A DNA stretch of 64,000 nucleotides from Maricaulis sp965242785 (GTDB lineage Bacteria > Pseudomonadota > Alphaproteobacteria > Caulobacterales > Maricaulaceae). How positions within the stretch are numbered: the stretch's first letter is position 1; every line of letters starts with the position of its first letter. The stretch covers positions 315,503-379,502 of the forward strand of contig CBDETA010000002.1 of NCBI GenBank assembly GCA_965242785.1, given 5' to 3'. Position numbers and translations under genes: made by a program. Below the pieces are notes generated by a model. The model had not been told where the DNA came from, searched no databases, and saw nothing but the letters and a program-made list of their open reading frames with translations. Positions 53,502 to 61,525 of this stretch are shown one piece after another.

Positions 53502-53539
53502 GTGAATAATCGCTTACAGGTGGGGTAAAGATTGTTTAC
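53502..53539. promoter_or_regulatory. Two further TetR operator-like sites
   Basis: GTGAATAATCGCTTAC (53502-53517) matches the core of the main palindrome (GTGAATGATCATTTAC) at 13 of 16 bases. GTAAAGATTGTTTAC (53525-53539) has perfect 5-base arms around a 5-base centre. The three sites lie in an AT-rich island between the tetR ATG and the repeats. Confidence 0.55.
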
Positions 53540-53569
53540 TAAGAATATCAGTGGTTTAATTGCAGTTTT

Positions 53570-53735
53570 CCTCCCAGCCCTGTGGGGAGGGTGACCGCGA
53601 AGCGGTGGAGGGGTGGCGGCCGCCCGGCCGCGGAATCCGCCACGCTTCGCCGTAACGCCGCCTGCGGAGGCGCCCCATCGACCTTTGCTCCGCTCGGCCA
53701 CTTCCCCAACTCGTATTGGGGAAGAAAAGCGGTGG
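53570..53735 (+). repeat. Diverged R1-type palindromic repeat, copy c
   Basis: Opens with CCTCCCAGCCCTGTGGGGAG, then GGGTGACCGCGAAGCGGTGG and AGGGGTGGCGG, and closes with CTTCCCCAACTCGTATTGGG plus GAAGA. The block order and orientation are those of copies a and b, but the palindrome centres differ. Confidence 0.65.
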
Positions 53736-53826
53736 GCGGCCGCCTTATCCACGCCCAGACTGGGGAAATCAGGACACCGCGTTTCTGGCCCCACGCTCTC
53801 CCACCACCACACTTCACCACCGTCAT

Positions 53827-53898
53827 GGCCCGGCTTGTCCGGGCCACCTCAGCTAACCTGTTGGCAGGATGGACGAGGTCCCCCGGACAAGCCGGGGG
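53827..53898. repeat. Paired hairpins of the R2 type
   Basis: GGCCCGG-CTTGT-CCGGGCC (53827-53845) and CCCCCGG-ACAAG-CCGGGGG (53880-53898) carry complementary loops, so the two hairpins are inverted relative to each other. The loop CTTGT/ACAAG recalls the internal hairpin (loop CTTGA) of the R2 element at 30497-30628. Confidence 0.55.
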
Positions 53899-53949
53899 AA
53901 GACGGTGTTTGGTAGGGGAACCCGCGAGCGGCGGCGGAAGAGCATCTTT

Positions 53950-54055
53950 CCTCCCCACGCCGTGGGGAGGGGGGGCCGCCCCCGGGCTTGGCCGCAGGCC
54001 AACCCGAGGACAGGCTTCGCGGTGGAGGGGGCCGCCGGGCGCAGCCCGGCGGCTT
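53950..54055 (+). repeat. Partial R1-type repeat, copy d
   Basis: TCCTCCCCACGCCGTGGGGA followed by GGGGGGGCCGCC and CTTCGCGGTGGAGGGGGCCG. This has the left palindrome and the GCGGTGGAGG block of R1 but no closing palindrome. Confidence 0.5.
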
Positions 54056-54178
54056 GCTCGCGACGTGCTCCGCCCTCACACCAACTGCGCCCCGCACCCC
54101 GCCCAGCTTGACATTCCACCCCGCAAACCGGCATGTCGCGGCAACCTGTTTCATACCGATTTTCCGGACGCTTTACCC

Positions 54179-55993
54179 ATGCACGCATATCGCACCCATA
54201 CCTGCGCCCAGCTGCGCAAGGACCATGTCGGCCAGACAGCGCGGATTTCCGGCTGGATCCATCGCAAGCGCGACCATGGCGGCCTGCTCTTCATCGATCT
54301 GCGTGACCATTACGGCCTGACCCAGGTCGTGCTGGAGCCGGAGAGCGCCCACTTTGCCACGCTCGAGCGGCTGCGCGTGGAAAGCGTGATCACGGTGACC
54401 GGCGAGGTGATTGCCCGCTCTGCCGAGACCGTGAATGCCAACCTGCCGACCGGCGAGATCGAGGTGCGCCTGGCGGACCTGTCCATCCAGTCGGAAGCGG
54501 AAGAATTGCCGCTGCCGGTCTTCGGTGAGCCGGACTGGTCGGAAGAAGTGCGCCTGAAGCACCGCTATATCGATCTGCGCCGCGAAAGCCTGCACAAGCG
54601 TATCGTGCTGCGTTCAAAGATCATCGACTCGATCCGTCGCCGCATGGTCGAGGAAGGTTTCGTCGAATACCAGACCCCGATCCTGACCGCGTCCTCGCCG
54701 GAAGGCGCGCGCGACTTCCTGGTGCCCTCGCGCCTGCACCCGGGCAAGTTCTACGCCCTGCCGCAGGCCCCGCAGCAGTTCAAGCAGCTGATCATGGTCT
54801 CCGGCTTTGACCGCTATTTCCAGATCGCACCCTGCTTCCGCGACGAGGATGCCCGCGCCGACCGGGCGCCGGGCGAATTCTACCAGCTCGACATGGAAAT
54901 GAGCTTCGCCACCCAGCAGGACGTGTTCGATGTCATCGAACCGGTGATGAAGGGCCTGTTTGAGGAATTCGCCGACGGGCGCACGGTTCCGGACGAGCCC
55001 TTCGTGCAGATCCCGTATTTCGACGCCATCCGCTGGTACGGTTCGGACAAGCCGGACCTGCGCAACCCGATCAAGATGTCAGACGTCTCCGAGACCTTCC
55101 GCGGTTCCGGCTTCAAGGTCTTCGCCGGGATGCTGGAGAAGAACCCCAAGGTCCAGGTCTGGGCGATCCCGGCCAAGACCGGCGGGTCGCGCGCCTTCTG
55201 TGACCGGATGAATGCCTGGGCGCAGAAGGAAGGCCAGCCGGGGCTGGGCTATATCTTCTGGCGCGAAGAGGGCGGTGCCATCGAGGGCGCGGGTCCGATC
55301 GCCAAGAATATCGGCGCGGACCGCACCGAGGCGCTGCGCGTCGAGCTGGGCCTGGAGCCGGGTGATGCGGTCTTCTTTGCCGCCGGTGATCCCAAGGCCT
55401 TCTATTCCTTCGCCGGCAAGGCCCGCCAGGTCATCGGTACCGAGCTCGATCTCTGCGAGAAGGACACGTTCCGCTTCTGCTGGATTGTCGACTTCCCGAT
55501 GTATGAGTGGGACGAGGACAACAAGAAGGTCGACTTCTCGCACAACCCCTTCTCCATGCCGCAGATCGATCCGGATGAATTCCTCAATTTCGACGGCTCG
55601 GACACGGATGCGCTGCTGGCGCTCAAGGCCTTCCAGTACGACATCGTCTGCAATGGCGTGGAACTCTCCTCCGGTGCGGTGCGGAACCACCGTCCGGACG
55701 TGATGCTGAAAGCCTTCGGTTTTGCGGGCTATGACGCGGCAACCGTCGAGGAAGAGTTCGGCGGCATGCTCAACGCCTTCCGCTATGGCGCCCCGCCGCA
55801 CGCCGGTATCGCGCCGGGTGTCGACCGCATCGTCATGCTGCTCGCCGGGGTCGAGAACCTGCGCGAAGTGGTGATGTTCCCGAAGGACCAGCAGGCCCGC
55901 GACCTGATGATGAATGCGCCGGCCGAGGTCGAGTTGAAGCAGCTGCGCGAACTGCACCTGCGCACCGTGGTGCCGGACGCCAAGAAAGGCTGA
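54179..55993 (+). CDS. aspS: Aspartate-tRNA ligase
   Basis: Charges tRNA(Asp) and, since gatCAB is present, possibly also tRNA(Asn). The 604-residue bacterial-type enzyme has the OB-fold anticodon domain (about 15-110, GWIHRKRDHGGLLFIDLRDH), class II motif 2 (FRDEDARADRAPGEFYQLDMEMSF), the bacterial GAD insertion and motif 3 (GIAPGVDRIVMLLAG). The frame is open 199 codons upstream through repeats; the ATG at MHAYRTHTCAQLRK is the family start. Whether it is discriminating or not cannot be told here. A terminator follows. Confidence 0.96.
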   Translation: MHAYRTHTCAQLRKDHVGQTARISGWIHRKRDHGGLLFIDLRDHYGLTQVVLEPESAHFATLERLRVESVITVTGEVIARSAETVNANLPTGEIEVRLADLSIQSEAEELPLPVFGEPDWSEEVRLKHRYIDLRRESLHKRIVLRSKIIDSIRRRMVEEGFVEYQTPILTASSPEGARDFLVPSRLHPGKFYALPQAPQQFKQLIMVSGFDRYFQIAPCFRDEDARADRAPGEFYQLDMEMSFATQQDVFDVIEPVMKGLFEEFADGRTVPDEPFVQIPYFDAIRWYGSDKPDLRNPIKMSDVSETFRGSGFKVFAGMLEKNPKVQVWAIPAKTGGSRAFCDRMNAWAQKEGQPGLGYIFWREEGGAIEGAGPIAKNIGADRTEALRVELGLEPGDAVFFAAGDPKAFYSFAGKARQVIGTELDLCEKDTFRFCWIVDFPMYEWDEDNKKVDFSHNPFSMPQIDPDEFLNFDGSDTDALLALKAFQYDIVCNGVELSSGAVRNHRPDVMLKAFGFAGYDAATVEEEFGGMLNAFRYGAPPHAGIAPGVDRIVMLLAGVENLREVVMFPKDQQARDLMMNAPAEVELKQLRELHLRTVVPDAKKG

Positions 55994-56021
55994 TCTCCCA
56001 CAGGGGATCGCTGACATGACA

Positions 56022-56053
56022 CGGCCCGGCAGTTCGTCTGCCGGGCCGCTTTG
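56022..56053 (+). terminator. Terminator after aspS
   Basis: CGGCCCGGCAG, loop TTCGT, CTGCCGGGCCG: 11 perfect pairs followed by CTTTGT. It begins 28 bases after the aspS stop; the T run is short. The stem may also slow transcription from the opposite strand. Confidence 0.7.
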
Positions 56054-56061
56054 TCTCGGGT

Positions 56062-57288
56062 TTAATGGCGATAGGGCTCCGGCGGCGGCGGAGGCTGCGG
56101 TTCGAAACGGGCCGACGGCATCGTCTCGATCACCCGTTCGGCAGCCGCGCGATTGGCTTCGCGGCGGATCTCGATCACGCGCCGACGCTCGCGTTCCATC
56201 TCCTCGCGCATCTCGCGCTGGATCCGGTCCCGCTCGGCCATCTGCTCAGCGCGCTCGCGGCGGATTTCGCGTAGTTCGCGCTCGGCCCGCGCGATCTCGC
56301 GCATGGCCTCGCTGGTCGCGGTGCTGATCGCCTCGCGGTCCAGGTCCTGGGCGTGATTGGCCAGCTCCTCGCCGATATGCACCAGCAGCTCGGCCCGCGC
56401 CGCTTCCAGCGCCTGCAATTGCACGATCGTGTCGGCATCGTCCCCGCCCTCGATCCGCATCACATAGCGATAACCGGTATCCCCGGAGACGCCCGCAGAG
56501 TGGCGGTGCTGCCGGTCGGTACACATCGGCAGGGCCAGACCGTCATTGATCCGGGTCGCCTCATTGCCGCAAGCCCCGGTCAGCGAGGTCTTGGTCAGGC
56601 CGGAAGCCCCTTCGATCCGGGCCGAGGAAAAGTTTGTGCCACTGAGGTCCGCACCGCTGAAATCGGCATCGACAATCTCGGCACCTTCGAAATTCGCGCC
56701 GGTCAGGTCGGCATCGCGGAAGTTGAGATTATCGCCATTGACCTCGGCGAAATTCGCCCGGCGCAATTCGGCCCCCCGGAACACCGTGTCATTCATCTCG
56801 GCGCGCAGGAAATTCACCTGCCGCAGCCGGGCATTGGCAAAGGCCGAGCCGTCCAGCTCCGCGCCGATGAAGGTGACGAACACCATGTTGGCGTGGGAGA
56901 AATCGGTGTCCGAGAGGTTCGCCGAGGAAAAATTCACACGTTCGATGTGCGAATGGCTCAGATTGGCATCATCCAGGGCCGATCGGGAGAAGGTCACGCC
57001 CGTCAGCCGCGCCCCGATCATCTCGACATCGGAGAAATCCGTGCCGTTGAACCGGCTTTCTACGATGGTGACACCCGGCAGTTCACTGCCGGCAAAGGTC
57101 GAGCCTTCGAAATTGGCGCCGATGAAGATGGCACCGGCCAGATTTTTGTCGGAGAAGTCACAATTCTCGCACTCGCCGCCAATGGCCAGACCCCGCCGGG
57201 GATGGTCATCACCCCCTGCCCAGGCCGGCGCCGCGGCCAGCATGCCAAGCGCGACAGACGCGAGAAGAATGTGTTTGCGTATCCGCAT
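56062..57288 (-). CDS. Exported pentapeptide-repeat protein with coiled-coil tail
   Basis: A 408-residue protein with a signal peptide ending APAWAG. Residues 44-226 are pentapeptide repeats (ANLSD, ADLTG, ANFEG and similar), which fold as a right-handed quadrilateral beta helix. The helix is capped by Cys40/Cys43 (CENC) in front and Cys240/Cys256 (GACG, PMCTD) behind. Then comes a charged coiled coil (about 288-388) rich in Glu and Arg, and a proline-rich end. Role unknown. The second pentapeptide protein, 117 bases upstream, has the same caps. The start is the ATG before the signal peptide. Confidence 0.82.
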   Translation of the reverse strand: MRIRKHILLASVALGMLAAAPAWAGGDDHPRRGLAIGGECENCDFSDKNLAGAIFIGANFEGSTFAGSELPGVTIVESRFNGTDFSDVEMIGARLTGVTFSRSALDDANLSHSHIERVNFSSANLSDTDFSHANMVFVTFIGAELDGSAFANARLRQVNFLRAEMNDTVFRGAELRRANFAEVNGDNLNFRDADLTGANFEGAEIVDADFSGADLSGTNFSSARIEGASGLTKTSLTGACGNEATRINDGLALPMCTDRQHRHSAGVSGDTGYRYVMRIEGGDDADTIVQLQALEAARAELLVHIGEELANHAQDLDREAISTATSEAMREIARAERELREIRRERAEQMAERDRIQREMREEMERERRRVIEIRREANRAAAERVIETMPSARFEPQPPPPPEPYRH

Positions 57289-57404
57289 GATCCCACGGGA
57301 TACGGCACTGGCCGCTCGAATTCGACTTAATTCACAGTAACCCCAGTGCATAAGGTATGAAGCCTAAAGGCTTGTGGGGACACCGCAAGCGCCGCGCACA
57401 GGGT

Positions 57405-57896
57405 CTAGGGGGTGCAGCGGGGAACCGTCAAACCGGCGGGCAGACGGGTCGAGGTGTCACCGCAGGCCGCATTCAGCTGGCTCTGGGTCAGGCCCACAGC
57501 CTCGTTCAGCTCGGCGCCGGACAAGGTCGCGCCGGACAGGTTGGCACCGGCCAGATTGGCTCCGCCGAAATGCGCGCCGACCAGGTTGGCCCGCGTCAGG
57601 TCGGCATTGCGAAAACTGGCCCCGGTGAAACGGCCGCCGAACAGGTTGGCGATGGACAGGTCACTATTGTCGAACCGGGCCCGGTTCATCGTTGACAGCG
57701 CCAGGCTGGCCTGGCGCAGGCGAGCCCCGGACACATCAATGCCCGGCAAGTCGCGATAGGCCAGATCGGCCTGGAACAGGTTGCAGCCGGGGCAGGACTG
57801 GCCCGCCTGGACGCGGGCAATCTGGGACGCATCCTGCGCGGCCGCAGCCCCGCCAAAGAGGCTGATCATCGCAATGACAGCAAGGATGCGTTTCAT
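57405..57896 (-). CDS. Exported pentapeptide-repeat protein
   Basis: A 163-residue protein with a signal peptide ending AAAAQD and about 16 pentapeptide repeats (residues 39-133, ANLAG, ANLSG, ATLSG and similar). It has front cysteines Cys35/Cys38 (SCPGCNL) and rear cysteines Cys145/Cys161 in the block GLTQSQLNAACG-TRLPAGLTVPRC, which is matched by GLTKTSLTGACG-TRINDGLALPMC in its neighbour. It lacks the coiled coil. A GGAGC site precedes the ATG. It starts 50 bases after the ribonucleotide reductase-like gene, possibly in the same transcript. Confidence 0.82.
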   Translation of the reverse strand: MKRILAVIAMISLFGGAAAAQDASQIARVQAGQSCPGCNLFQADLAYRDLPGIDVSGARLRQASLALSTMNRARFDNSDLSIANLFGGRFTGASFRNADLTRANLVGAHFGGANLAGANLSGATLSGAELNEAVGLTQSQLNAACGDTSTRLPAGLTVPRCTP

Positions 57897-57946
57897 TTTG
57901 GTGCTCCGGAACCCGTACACCCCGCGCCCACGCAATCGCCGTGCCG

Positions 57947-60880
57947 TCAGCCCCCGGTCCAGCCGCAGGCGTCGCATTTCTGGCCATCCGTCTCCGTGGA
58001 CACGACGGTGAAATGTCCGCAGTCCGGGCAGGGCGAGCCGGTATAGACCGAGATGTCGCGGGAGGTGCCGCGCGTGGGCGTGTGGTCCTCCAGCTCGTAA
58101 TGCGCGCCGTCATCCTGGCCGCCCTTGGCGGCGGCGACCTTCTTGGGCGCATGGGCGAACATCAGGATGTTGTCGGGCACCTGGCCGCGAGAAAAACCGC
58201 GCGAGATGAACTTGGCCGCGGCCTCCTGGGCCAGTTTTTCCTGCTCAACCCCCTTGCCGATGCCGCCGGGGTCCGCCTTGTCCGGCGATATCTCCGCCAG
58301 GTCGTCGCGGCCCAGATAGGACACGCCCAGCTCGCGGAAGAGATAATCCAGGATCGAGGTGGCGTGTTGGATGGAGTCATTGCCCTCGACCGGCCCGGCC
58401 GGTTCGAAACGCGTGTAGACGAAGGCGTCGACGAACTCCTCCAGCGGCACGCCGTATTGCAGGCCGATGGAAATCGCGATGGCGAAATTGTTCATCAGAG
58501 AACGGAAGGCAGCGCCTTCCTTGTGCATGTCGATGAATATCTCGCCCAGCTCGCCATCATCGAACTCGCCGGTGTGCAGATAGACCTTGTGGCCGCCCAC
58601 CGTGGCTTTCTGGATATAGCCCTTGCGACGGTCCGGCAGTTTGCGACGGGCGGCCGGCTTCTCCACCACGCGTTCCACCGTACGCTCGACGATACGTTCG
58701 GCCGGCGGGGCCTCGGCGGCATAGTCGCCCTTGTCGAAATCAATTGCAGGCAGGAGGTCGAACAGGCCGGAGGCGGTGCGGCGGATGTCCAGCCGGCGCA
58801 GACCCAGCTCGGCGCCCATGTCGATCAGGGCCGAGACGTCGTCAATCGTGGCATCCCCGTCCAGCTCGATCGCGGTGACACAGGCACCCTCGATCTGGTG
58901 TTCCAGAGCGGCCGCTAGCCGCAGTTGCGCCTGGGCTGATGCCGGGGCGAAGACGTCACGCAGCGCTGCCGGCAGGTCCGGGGCATCATGCACCTCACCC
59001 GTGCCCAGCGCGTAACGGTCGGCGGCGCGAACATCCTGGTCGCTGTAGCCCAGCGCCGCGTACAGCGACTGGCCCTGGCTCTCCACCACATCGCTGGACA
59101 GGCCCAGCGAGCGGCAAACCCGCTCGCCCAGCGTCCAGCGGTTGAGGGCAAAGCGCACCGAGGCGCCTTCCCCGATCGAGTCCTCCAGCCGCTCCAGCGC
59201 GTCCTCAGGCACGCCGCGCGCTTCCAGCTCGGCATGCGAGATCGCTGGCGCACCACGCAGCGTCCCGCGACCCGCGGCATGATCCTCGATCGCCTCGATC
59301 TGGCCGGCACTTAAGGCAAGCACGTCCAGGCCGCGCCGGGCGCAGTCGCGCAGCCGCTGGCCAGCACCAAAGCCGGTGTCCGACAGTGTGCCGCCGGCAA
59401 CCGGCAAGGCGCCCAGGCTGTCGGCATCCATCAGCGCGGCAATCTCCGGCGTCGGGGTCAGGCAGGCCAACTGCACGCCCGGCCGGGCGAGGGCCGCCTT
59501 GGGCAGGAAGTTCTTCGACGCTGATTGCAGTGTCTCGACCAGCGTGTCGAGTTCACCCGGCAGACCATCCAGCTCCAGATCCGGACCCAGGCCTGGCGCC
59601 CGGGCGCCGGTCGCAGAGGCCGCATCCCGGATGGCCAGCGTCGCCAGCCGGCCCAGCGCAGCCACCGTGCGGCGGGCATCTTCGCTGTCATAGGCCAGTC
59701 CCAGGCTCATCAGCAGGGCCCCGACGCCGGTGAGGGCCAGCGTGCCGGCCGAGGCCGCACCCTTGGGCGCGCTCAAAGCCAGCGCTGTCGACCAGTAGCG
59801 CACGGCATCGCCCAGAAGATCGGCGCGCAGCGTGCTGCTCTCATCCAGGAAGGCGGGCAGGTTGATGTAGAGGACCGGACCGCTGGGCGGGGGGCTTTCG
59901 TGGAAGGCCAGCGCCGGCGTGCCAAAGCTCCAGATCGTGCGGGCAATGCCGGTGCGGAAATCGCGGGCGCGGACCGAGCCACCATCCTCGTCGAAACTCC
60001 AGGCCTCGTTATCGCGAATGGCTTCGGACAGCTTGCCCGGGATCGACAGCACGGCCGGTCGCTGCGGCACGGCATCCGGGATCAGGGCCGACAGGGCGTC
60101 ATCATCCGTGCCCTGCCGGGCCAGTGCCAGGGCCCGCTCGACGGCCTCTTCCGGCACGCCATCCTTCAGCGCCCGTCGCATGGCCCGGGCGAGGGCGGCA
60201 TTGCGGCGAGGATCGAAACAGTCGGTCTCGTCACCGGAGCAGCGGCGGCAGGCTTCGCCGATGGCTTCCAGCCGGTCGCGGGTGACCCGTGCGCCCACTT
60301 CCAGCACGGAATTGCGCAGGGCACTTTCGGCAACCCGGCGCAATTGGCCGGGTGCTGAACGGGAGGCCGCGCGGATCTGCAGCGGCGTTTCGGCGGCGCC
60401 TTCGGTTTCCGGCGTGTCGCCATAGGCCCAGTCGACACCGGCCTCGCGGATCAGGTGGCTGTCGGGAATGACAAACCGGCCGGTCAGGCTGGCCGCAAGC
60501 TCGCGGGCAAAGCGTTCGGCCTCGGCCTCCCCCTCGAACGCGCCCTGGCGCGCAGCCGACCAGGCCAGCGACCCGGCGATGCGCGTGGTCACCGCTTCCA
60601 GCGAGGCCTCGCACCGACGCTCATCGCCATCGGCGACATGCGGGGCGAGGGCACCGATGGTCTTGCCGCCCTTGCGCGGCTGGGTGGCAATCGGCCGGGG
60701 CGTGGTCAGCAGGTCGGCCAGGGCCTGGGCTGCGCTGTCGCTCCAATCGGCAGGAACGGCGATCTGGCGCGTGCCGGTTTCGATATCCGGATCCCCGCCG
60801 GCCGAGACCGCGCGTTGTTCCAGTTCCATGTTTGCCCCGGATCGGGCCAGGGCTTCGGTGAACCGATCGAATACCTGCAT
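57947..60880 (-). CDS. Ribonucleotide reductase (NrdJ)-like pseudoenzyme with TSCPD domain and zinc ribbon
   Basis: A 977-residue protein that follows B12-dependent ribonucleotide reductase (NrdJ) along its length, as remembered from family sequences. Matches include IAVPADWSDSAAQAL (40-54), FARELAASLTGRFVIPDSHL to VDWAYG (124-154), ACRRC-DCFDP (210-224), the VGALLMSLGLAYDS helix (386-399), AGQIEAIEDHAAGRGTLRGA (525-544) and ALNRWTLGE (578-586). The segments with the catalytic cysteine (between 154 and 195), the NxCxE loop (near 328-345) and the late cysteine loop (near 640) are missing. The TSCPD domain (747-862) is nearly intact and four cysteines (951, 954, 969, 972) end the protein. It is unlikely to reduce nucleotides. 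Start: ATG with GAGGG site; a TTG lies 5 codons upstream. Confidence 0.85.
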   Translation of the reverse strand: MQVFDRFTEALARSGANMELEQRAVSAGGDPDIETGTRQIAVPADWSDSAAQALADLLTTPRPIATQPRKGGKTIGALAPHVADGDERRCEASLEAVTTRIAGSLAWSAARQGAFEGEAEAERFARELAASLTGRFVIPDSHLIREAGVDWAYGDTPETEGAAETPLQIRAASRSAPGQLRRVAESALRNSVLEVGARVTRDRLEAIGEACRRCSGDETDCFDPRRNAALARAMRRALKDGVPEEAVERALALARQGTDDDALSALIPDAVPQRPAVLSIPGKLSEAIRDNEAWSFDEDGGSVRARDFRTGIARTIWSFGTPALAFHESPPPSGPVLYINLPAFLDESSTLRADLLGDAVRYWSTALALSAPKGAASAGTLALTGVGALLMSLGLAYDSEDARRTVAALGRLATLAIRDAASATGARAPGLGPDLELDGLPGELDTLVETLQSASKNFLPKAALARPGVQLACLTPTPEIAALMDADSLGALPVAGGTLSDTGFGAGQRLRDCARRGLDVLALSAGQIEAIEDHAAGRGTLRGAPAISHAELEARGVPEDALERLEDSIGEGASVRFALNRWTLGERVCRSLGLSSDVVESQGQSLYAALGYSDQDVRAADRYALGTGEVHDAPDLPAALRDVFAPASAQAQLRLAAALEHQIEGACVTAIELDGDATIDDVSALIDMGAELGLRRLDIRRTASGLFDLLPAIDFDKGDYAAEAPPAERIVERTVERVVEKPAARRKLPDRRKGYIQKATVGGHKVYLHTGEFDDGELGEIFIDMHKEGAAFRSLMNNFAIAISIGLQYGVPLEEFVDAFVYTRFEPAGPVEGNDSIQHATSILDYLFRELGVSYLGRDDLAEISPDKADPGGIGKGVEQEKLAQEAAAKFISRGFSRGQVPDNILMFAHAPKKVAAAKGGQDDGAHYELEDHTPTRGTSRDISVYTGSPCPDCGHFTVVSTETDGQKCDACGWTGG

Positions 60881-61066
60881 TGTCTGGGCCCTCAAGCCTC
60901 CCGAATCGCCCGGGAGTTAAGGAAGTCTACCGCGTCGGCCTCAAGGCACGAAACCCGAAGCCCTTAGCCGCCCTGGCGCAGATCAGCCGCGCTGGAGACT
61001 GGACCGGCCCGCCCGGCTTGGGCATATAGGCGGTTCACATCCCCGGCTGACTCGGAGCCCGCGCCC

Positions 61067-61477
61067 ATGTTCGGATTCATCGCCAAGATTTTCGTCTGGT
61101 GGAAAGACGCCACGCCCGGAACCTTCCTCACGCTCGCCATGCGCGGTGCCAAGAAGGTCGGCGAGGACGAATTCGGCAATCGCTATTACACCGAGCGCGG
61201 CAATACCGGTCCGGATGGCCGCAAGCGCCGCTGGGTGATCTACAAGGGCTATGCCGACGCGTCGCGCGTTCCGTCCGACTGGCATGGCTGGCTGCACCAC
61301 ACGTTCGACACGCCGCCGAGTGAAGCACCGCTGCACCGTCAGGCCTGGGAGAAAGATCACCACCCCAACCTGACCGGCACCGTCTATGCCTATCGTCCCG
61401 GTGGCAGCCTCTTGGGCGGTGAAAAGCGCCAGGCCTCTTCAGGTGATTACCAAGCCTGGTCTCCGGACGAGGCCTAG
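61067..61477 (+). CDS. NADH-ubiquinone oxidoreductase accessory subunit, NDUFA12 family
   Basis: A 136-residue protein with the NDUFA12/B17.2 core: WWKDATPGTF, GEDEFGNRYYTER, RRWVIYKGYADASRVPSDWHGWLHH and the LTGT-AYRPGGS ending. In alphaproteobacteria, as in mitochondria, this protein is an extra subunit of complex I at the matrix/cytoplasmic arm. The gene is usually found beside DUF2155, as here. The ATG follows 186 bases of divergent control region shared with the NrdJ-like gene. Confidence 0.94.
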   Translation: MFGFIAKIFVWWKDATPGTFLTLAMRGAKKVGEDEFGNRYYTERGNTGPDGRKRRWVIYKGYADASRVPSDWHGWLHHTFDTPPSEAPLHRQAWEKDHHPNLTGTVYAYRPGGSLLGGEKRQASSGDYQAWSPDEA

Positions 61478-61525
61478 GCATTTCACGCCTCGACACTGTC
61501 ACAATCCATGGGCAGAGTGAGCCGC

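Larger units (their letters stand above)
53540..54178. other. Repeat-rich gap before aspS, no gene
   Basis: Together with the operator region this is a 755-base space between tetR and aspS. It is filled by R1-type and R2-type repeats (53570-54055). Open frames run through it on both strands only because the repeats are GC-rich; one is continuous with aspS. I see no clear aspS promoter; the last 70 bases (54105-54178) are the likely place. Confidence 0.6.

Noticed and set aside
53744..53752. DnaA-box-like TTATCCACG within the repeat region
   Set aside because: Single site with a mismatch at the last base, with no partner box or replication gene promoter beside it.
53570..54055. Repeat cluster considered as a CRISPR array
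   Set aside because: The repeats are long, palindromic, of unequal length and irregularly spaced, with no cas genes.
53582..54178. 199-codon N-terminal extension of AspRS
   Set aside because: It runs through R1/R2 repeats and has no similarity to AspRS; the family start MHAYRTHTCAQL is at 54179.
57325..57340. CtrA-like site TTAATTCACAGTAAC before the pentapeptide gene
   Set aside because: The second half does not match TTAA at the required N7 spacing; two mismatches make it unconvincing.
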